From positions 6,804 to 70,803 of the forward strand of contig WTGI01000057.1 of assembly GCA_011523635.1 (NCBI GenBank): a stretch of 64,000 bases of DNA. The letters run 5' to 3'. The stretch's first letter is position 1. The number at the start of each line of letters is the position of its first letter. The DNA comes from Acidimicrobiia bacterium. Lineage in GTDB: Bacteria > Actinomycetota > Acidimicrobiia > Spongiisociales > Spongiisociaceae. The notes below the pieces were generated by a model. The model was not told where the DNA came from and searched no databases. It saw only the letters and a list, made by a program, of their open reading frames with translations. Positions 59,589-64,000 of the stretch are shown here, in pieces. Position numbers and translations under genes: made by a program.

Positions 59589-62500
59589 GTGTCGACGTCT
59601 GTCGCGAAGAGTGGGCTTGGCGTGGGTAGCCGGGTAGGCGCGGATGTAGGCGGCACCTTTACCGACGTCATCGTCCAGGAACCCGACGGCCGCACCACCA
59701 CGCGCAAGGTGCTGTCCACACCTCCCTCCTACGACAAGGCGGTCACCGTCGCCATCGACACCTTGCTGGGTGACTCTCCCCGGGCGGTGCCAACCCTGGT
59801 CCAGGAGGTGATCCACGGGACCACGGTGGCGACCAACGCCATCCTCGAGCGCCGGGGCGCCCACCTGGCCCTGGTGACCACGGAGGGGTTCCGCGACGTG
59901 CTGGAGCTCCGCAGAGTCAGGATGCCCCACCTCTACAACCCGTTCTGGCGCAAGCCGCCGCCGATTGTCGAGAGGCGCCTCCGGTTCGAGATCGGCGAGC
60001 GCATGCTGGCCGACGGGACGTCCCACCGTCCGGTTGACGAGGCCGAAGTGGCGGACGTGGCCGCCCGACTGCGCGACGAGCATGTGGAGGCGGTGGCGGT
60101 CTGCCTGCTGCACGCCCATAAGTACCCGGCCCATGAGGAGCAGGTGGCGCGGATCCTGAGACGCGAACTCCCGGGCGTCCATGTCGTGCTGTCGAACGAG
60201 GTTCTCAGGGAGCAGAACGAGTACGAGCGATCCGCCACCACCGCCCTCAATGCCTACGTGATCCCGATCATGGGCGCCTACGTGCGCGATCTCGTGGACG
60301 GTCTGGAAGGAGTCGGGGTAGATGCTCCGGTACTGATCATGCAGTCGTCCGGCGGCGCCATGACCGCCGCCGACGCGGCCCACCGGCCGGTCTACGCCCT
60401 CGAGTCCGGTCCGGCGGCCGGGGTGGTGGCCGCGCAGGGATTGGCCAGGGAACTGGGCATAGCGAACGCCATCTCGTTCGACATGGGCGGCACCACGGCC
60501 AAGGCGTCGCTGATCGAGGAAGGGCGGGTGACCCTCAGCAGGGAATACGAGGTGGGCGCCGACCTATCGGTGGGGACCCGGTTGCTGCGTGGTTCCGGAG
60601 AACTGCTGAGGGTGCCGAGCATCGACATCGCCGAGGTGGGGGCCGGTGGCGGGAGCATCGCCTGGGTGGACTCCGCCGGAGGCCTCCAGGTGGGTCCTCG
60701 CAGCGCGGGGGCGGTTCCCGGTCCCGCCTGCTACGGCCTCGGCGGGGACGATCCCACCGTGACCGACGCCAACGTGGTGCTGGGCTACGTCCGGTCCGGA
60801 CCGCTCGCCGGGGATGCCGTATCGATCAAACCGGGTCTGGCGAGGTCCGCCCTGGAGTCGGTGGCCACCCCACTGGGGATTCCGGTGGCGGAGGCCGCCC
60901 GGGGCGTCCACGATCTGGCCAACGCCCGGATGATGCGCGCCCTGCGCGCGGTCTCGTCAGAACGCGGGCGTGATCCGCGGGAGTTCGCCCTGATCGCCTT
61001 CGGCGGGGCAGGTCCTATCCACGCGGCCAGCCTGGCGACCGAACTGGGGATCGACACGGTGGTCGTGCCCCCCAATGCCGGGGTCTTCTCTGCGGCAGGT
61101 CTCCTCTACGCCCGGCCGGAGTACCACGATGTCCGGTTCTGCGAGCTCGACGCCAGGGACTCCTCGGTGATCCCCACCATGTCCCGACTGCTGGCCGAGC
61201 TGGAGTCCCGACTGGAGTCGAGCATCTCCGGCGGCGTCACCGAGTGGGTCCGATCCGCCGACGTGCGCTACAAGGGTCAGAGCTTCGACATCGAGGTGAC
61301 CATTGCGGAGACCGAGATGACGGTTACCGGGCTGGCGAAGCTGGTGGCGGACTTCGAGGACCGCCACGAGCAGTTGTACGGCGTACGCAAGGATCCGGAC
61401 GACCCGATCGAGGTGCGAGCGGTCCGACTCGCCGCCCTCGGGCCCATGCCCCGAACCAGGCAGGTGTCGCAGGAAGCCACGCTTAGCGACCACGCCGACG
61501 GAGCCGAGCCATCCGACGGCTCGCGTCCCGCCCTCTTCAGCCTGGCCGGTGGCTACCTGGACGCTCCGGTGCTGGCACGGAGGACCGGCGTGGGACCGGA
61601 CGGGATGACCGGTCCGCTGCTCGTCGACGAGTACGACACCACGATCGTGGTGCCGCCCGGCTGGGTTGCCCGCCGGCATGTTTCGGGCGCCCTCTTCCTC
61701 AGCCACGAGGAAGGCGGCAAGACCGAGGTACAGCATGCCGATGTCGTGACCCGCCAGATAGTCGCCAACGCCCTGGCTTCCGCCGCCGACGAGATGGCCA
61801 CCACCATCTTCCGGACCGCCCACTCGACCGTGGTTCGGGACGCCATGGACTTCTCCGCCGCCCTGCTCGGTCCGGACGCCCAGACCGTTGCCCAGGCCGT
61901 GACCATTCCCTTCCATCTCGGGGCGGTCCCCACGGCCGTGGATGCCCTCCTCGCCCGCTTCCGCGACAGGATGCGCCCCGGTGACGTCTTTATCATGAAC
62001 GATCCGTTCGACGGCGGCATGCACTTACCCGACGTGTTCGTCATAAAGCCGGTCTACTACGAGGACACCCTGATCGGCTACGGCGTGGCCACCGCCCACC
62101 ACGGTGACATCGGCGGAAGGCTGCTCGGGAGCTCGGCCACCGACAACACCGAGGTGTTCCAGGACGGTCTCCGGATACCGTGGATGCACCTGTACAAGGA
62201 GGGCGGGCCCGTGGAGGAGGTCCACGCCCTCATCAGGGCCAACGTACGGGTTCCCCACATGCTCTTCGGCGATCTCGGCGCCCAGGTGGCGGCCTGCTCG
62301 GTCGGGGAAAGGGCGTTGCAGGCGATGGCCGAGCGGTACGGGATCGGGCGGCTGACCGAGCTGATGGACGGACTTATCGACTACACCGAGGTCCTGATGC
62401 GCAAGGAGATCTCCACCTGGCCGGACGGGACCGCCACCTTCACCGACTACATGGACTCGGACGGGATCGAGAGCCGGGACGTGGCCATAAGGGTGAAGGT

Positions 62501-63458
62501 GACGATCCAGGAGGATGAGGTGATGGTCGACCTCTCGGATTCGGATCCCATGGTGGCGGGGTCTCTCAATGCCACCCGTTCGTTCATCGTGGCGACCGCA
62601 TACCACTGCGTCATGTCGGCCGCCGCCTCGGAGTTCCCCAACACCGCCGGTGCCTTCCGCCCGGTCCGCATCGTTACAAAACCGGGGACGGTCACCCACG
62701 CCGTCTATCCGGGCGCCAACTCGATGAGGGGCGTCACCGGGTTCCGCGCCTTCGACGCCATCAACGGCGCCCTAGCCCAACTGGTCCCGGACCGCGTGCC
62801 CGCGGCCGGAGAGGGTGGCAACACCGTCGTCATTCTTGGAGGTCATCACGATGACGGCGAGCCCTTCGTCTACTTCGAGCTACTGGTCGGGACCTGGGGA
62901 GCCACTCCTGAGGGCGACGGGAACGACGGGCTCAGCAACCCCATAGCCACTGCAGCCAACGTCCCCATCGAGGTGGCCGAAGCCGAATTCCCGATCATTA
63001 TCGAACGCTATGGCCTGGTGCCCGACAGCGGCGGGGCGGGGCGCCACCGCGGTGGTCTCGGTCTGGAGAAGTCATGGCGGCCGCTGGTGCCCACCTCCCT
63101 GCTGATCCGCTCCGACCGCCAGCGGCACCCGCCCTTCGGCCTGATGGGCGGCGCGCCGGGCGGATTGTCCGCCAACACCGTTTCGAGGCTGTCCGGCGAG
63201 GACGAGGAGTTCCCGCCTATGTTCAGCGACGGCCTGGCTGCGGGCGAGCTGTACCACCACGTTCAGGCGGGCGGCGGCGGCTGGGGTAATCCGTTGGAAC
63301 GGGACCCGCGGCACGTCGCCGAGGACGTGAGGAACGGCAAGATCGGACGTGAGGCGGCCCTACGAGACTACGGGGTGATACTGGACGAGGATCTGGTGGT
63401 GGAGACCGAGGCGACGGCCTCCAACCGCCGGAAGATGAAGGTCGAGAAAGAGCAGTGA
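59589..63458 (+). CDS. Fused hydantoinase (HyuA-HyuB), N-methylhydantoinase-like
   Basis: A 1289-residue A-B fusion. Residues 16-195 are Hydant_A_N (DVGGTFTDVI, TTVATNAILERRG), and the central ATPase segment reads FDMGGTTAKASLIE, the form typical of N-methylhydantoinase A. HyuB begins at about 718 (VVTRQIVANALASAADEMATT is its start, given in part as IVANALASAADEM) and continues to the Gly-rich AGGGGWGNP. A charged tail follows. The start is GTG 59589, or GTG 59622 just before the conserved core. It lies inside an ABC importer operon, so it probably opens the imported cyclic amide with ATP. Confidence 0.9.
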   Translation: MSTSVAKSGLGVGSRVGADVGGTFTDVIVQEPDGRTTTRKVLSTPPSYDKAVTVAIDTLLGDSPRAVPTLVQEVIHGTTVATNAILERRGAHLALVTTEGFRDVLELRRVRMPHLYNPFWRKPPPIVERRLRFEIGERMLADGTSHRPVDEAEVADVAARLRDEHVEAVAVCLLHAHKYPAHEEQVARILRRELPGVHVVLSNEVLREQNEYERSATTALNAYVIPIMGAYVRDLVDGLEGVGVDAPVLIMQSSGGAMTAADAAHRPVYALESGPAAGVVAAQGLARELGIANAISFDMGGTTAKASLIEEGRVTLSREYEVGADLSVGTRLLRGSGELLRVPSIDIAEVGAGGGSIAWVDSAGGLQVGPRSAGAVPGPACYGLGGDDPTVTDANVVLGYVRSGPLAGDAVSIKPGLARSALESVATPLGIPVAEAARGVHDLANARMMRALRAVSSERGRDPREFALIAFGGAGPIHAASLATELGIDTVVVPPNAGVFSAAGLLYARPEYHDVRFCELDARDSSVIPTMSRLLAELESRLESSISGGVTEWVRSADVRYKGQSFDIEVTIAETEMTVTGLAKLVADFEDRHEQLYGVRKDPDDPIEVRAVRLAALGPMPRTRQVSQEATLSDHADGAEPSDGSRPALFSLAGGYLDAPVLARRTGVGPDGMTGPLLVDEYDTTIVVPPGWVARRHVSGALFLSHEEGGKTEVQHADVVTRQIVANALASAADEMATTIFRTAHSTVVRDAMDFSAALLGPDAQTVAQAVTIPFHLGAVPTAVDALLARFRDRMRPGDVFIMNDPFDGGMHLPDVFVIKPVYYEDTLIGYGVATAHHGDIGGRLLGSSATDNTEVFQDGLRIPWMHLYKEGGPVEEVHALIRANVRVPHMLFGDLGAQVAACSVGERALQAMAERYGIGRLTELMDGLIDYTEVLMRKEISTWPDGTATFTDYMDSDGIESRDVAIRVKVTIQEDEVMVDLSDSDPMVAGSLNATRSFIVATAYHCVMSAAASEFPNTAGAFRPVRIVTKPGTVTHAVYPGANSMRGVTGFRAFDAINGALAQLVPDRVPAAGEGGNTVVILGGHHDDGEPFVYFELLVGTWGATPEGDGNDGLSNPIATAANVPIEVAEAEFPIIIERYGLVPDSGGAGRHRGGLGLEKSWRPLVPTSLLIRSDRQRHPPFGLMGGAPGGLSANTVSRLSGEDEEFPPMFSDGLAAGELYHHVQAGGGGWGNPLERDPRHVAEDVRNGKIGREAALRDYGVILDEDLVVETEATASNRRKMKVEKEQ

Positions 63459-63522
63459 CCATGGCAGCCTGTTGCGCCAACCGACCTCACGGGGGTAGGT
63501 TGCCTGCTTATCGAGGAGAAGG

Positions 63523-64000
63523 ATGACGATGGACATGGGCAGCGGCGGCGCAGTCAAGCTGGACGTACGGGATCTCTCCATCTACTTCGACGACCTGCAT
63601 GTCCTCGACAACATCTCCTTCCAACTCACCGAGGGTGACTTCGTGTCATTGCTCGGTCCGAGCGGGTGCGGCAAGTCGACCCTGCTCAACCTGGTGGCCG
63701 GACTGCTGGTACCGACCAGCGGCACGATCGCCCGGGATGGGATCGAGGTGACCGCTCCCGGCCCGGACCGCAGCATGGTCTTTCAGGACGACGCGGTGTT
63801 CCCCTGGTACACGGTGGCCCAGAACGTCGAGTACGGACTGCGGGTCAAGGGAGTCGAGAAGGGAGAACGACGCCAGAAGGCACAGGGCTTCATCGACCTG
63901 GTCGGCCTGTCAGGCCGGGAGGGCGCCTACCCGTACCAGCTGTCGGGCGGTATGCGAAAGCGCGTGGATGTGGCCCGTGCCCTAGCCGCCGAGCCCGACG
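63523..64000 (+). CDS. ABC transporter ATP-binding protein, SsuB/TauB type, 3' end beyond window
   Basis: The first 159 residues of an ATPase. Walker A is GPSGCGKST, the Q-loop is MVFQDDAVFPWYTV and the signature is QLSGGMRKRVDVARALAAEPD, cut at the right edge just before Walker B. GAGGAGAAGG precedes the ATG at 63523. It follows the HyuA-HyuB gene by 64 bases and should energise the two permeases of this operon. Signature LSGGMRKR instead of LSGGMQQR is normal in this class. Confidence 0.92.
   Translation, partial: MTMDMGSGGAVKLDVRDLSIYFDDLHVLDNISFQLTEGDFVSLLGPSGCGKSTLLNLVAGLLVPTSGTIARDGIEVTAPGPDRSMVFQDDAVFPWYTVAQNVEYGLRVKGVEKGERRQKAQGFIDLVGLSGREGAYPYQLSGGMRKRVDVARALAAEPD

Overview
The window is GC-rich and densely packed, with frequent GTG/TTG starts and 1-11 base overlaps between neighbouring genes. 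It most resembles a free-living or host-associated actinobacterium, possibly of the Acidimicrobiia. Three things support this: a Tad pilus cluster divergent from a HAD-IB phosphatase gene, which matches the Rv3654c-Rv3661 order of Mycobacterium; a DUF222/HNH (13E12-type) gene with an actinobacterial SOS box over its start codon; and several genes whose start codon lies exactly 7 bases after a TANNNT -10 element, as expected for leaderless mRNAs. No rRNA, tRNA or CRISPR array was seen. No gene-free stretch exceeds 300 bases. The largest gaps (8173-8395, 24876-25143, 26725-26984) hold ribosome-binding sites and one inverted repeat.

Region 1 (1-5625): a zinc/manganese-type substrate-binding lipoprotein cut by the left edge, with a Fur/Zur-like box; a seven-gene Tad/Flp pilus operon on the minus strand; and a divergent HAD-IB hydrolase. 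Region 2 (5712-17887): an NMT1/THI5-type ABC importer followed by beta-ureidopropionase, class III aminotransferase, dihydropyrimidinase, CoA-acylating semialdehyde dehydrogenase and a luciferase-like flavin oxidoreductase. This reads as uptake and reductive breakdown of pyrimidines or hydantoins, interrupted by an orphan Phd antitoxin and the HNH gene. Region 3 (17935-24875): a cupin, an aromatic amino acid decarboxylase-like enzyme, a hicAB toxin-antitoxin pair, leuCD, a divergent lgt, and an aromatic leader peptide with attenuator in front of a DAHP-synthase-like/chorismate-mutase fusion. The synthase half of that fusion has lost most of its catalytic residues.

Region 4 (25144-37886): catabolic genes. 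These are a D-aminoacylase-type amidohydrolase, a TRAP binding protein without permeases, a cyclase, and a minus-strand run of FAD oxidoreductase, three SDRs, two enolase-superfamily dehydratases and a zinc alcohol dehydrogenase that looks like a sugar-acid pathway. A divergent phytanoyl-CoA-dioxygenase-like enzyme follows. Region 5 (37927-39544): a less GC-rich two-gene unit of a small putative regulator and a dGTPase-family enzyme. Region 6 (39578-47924): a CUT1 sugar-type ABC importer, a phosphotriesterase-family hydrolase and a fused hydantoinase/oxoprolinase (HyuA-HyuB). Region 7 (47932-48971): a HEPN/MNT toxin-antitoxin-like pair whose nucleotidyltransferase carries an N-terminal winged helix, with a 42-base inverted repeat covering its promoter.

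Region 8 (49024-64000): two CocE/NonD hydrolases, an amidohydrolase, a D-threonine-aldolase-like PLP enzyme, a second NMT1-type binding protein, a decayed RHH/VapC module, and an operon of two SsuC/TauC-type permeases, a second HyuA-HyuB fusion and an ATPase cut by the right edge. It looks like uptake and opening of a cyclic amide or related N-compound.

The strongest novel candidates are the attenuator-controlled pseudo-DAHP synthase/chorismate mutase fusion and the winged-helix MNT/HEPN module with its promoter-spanning operator.
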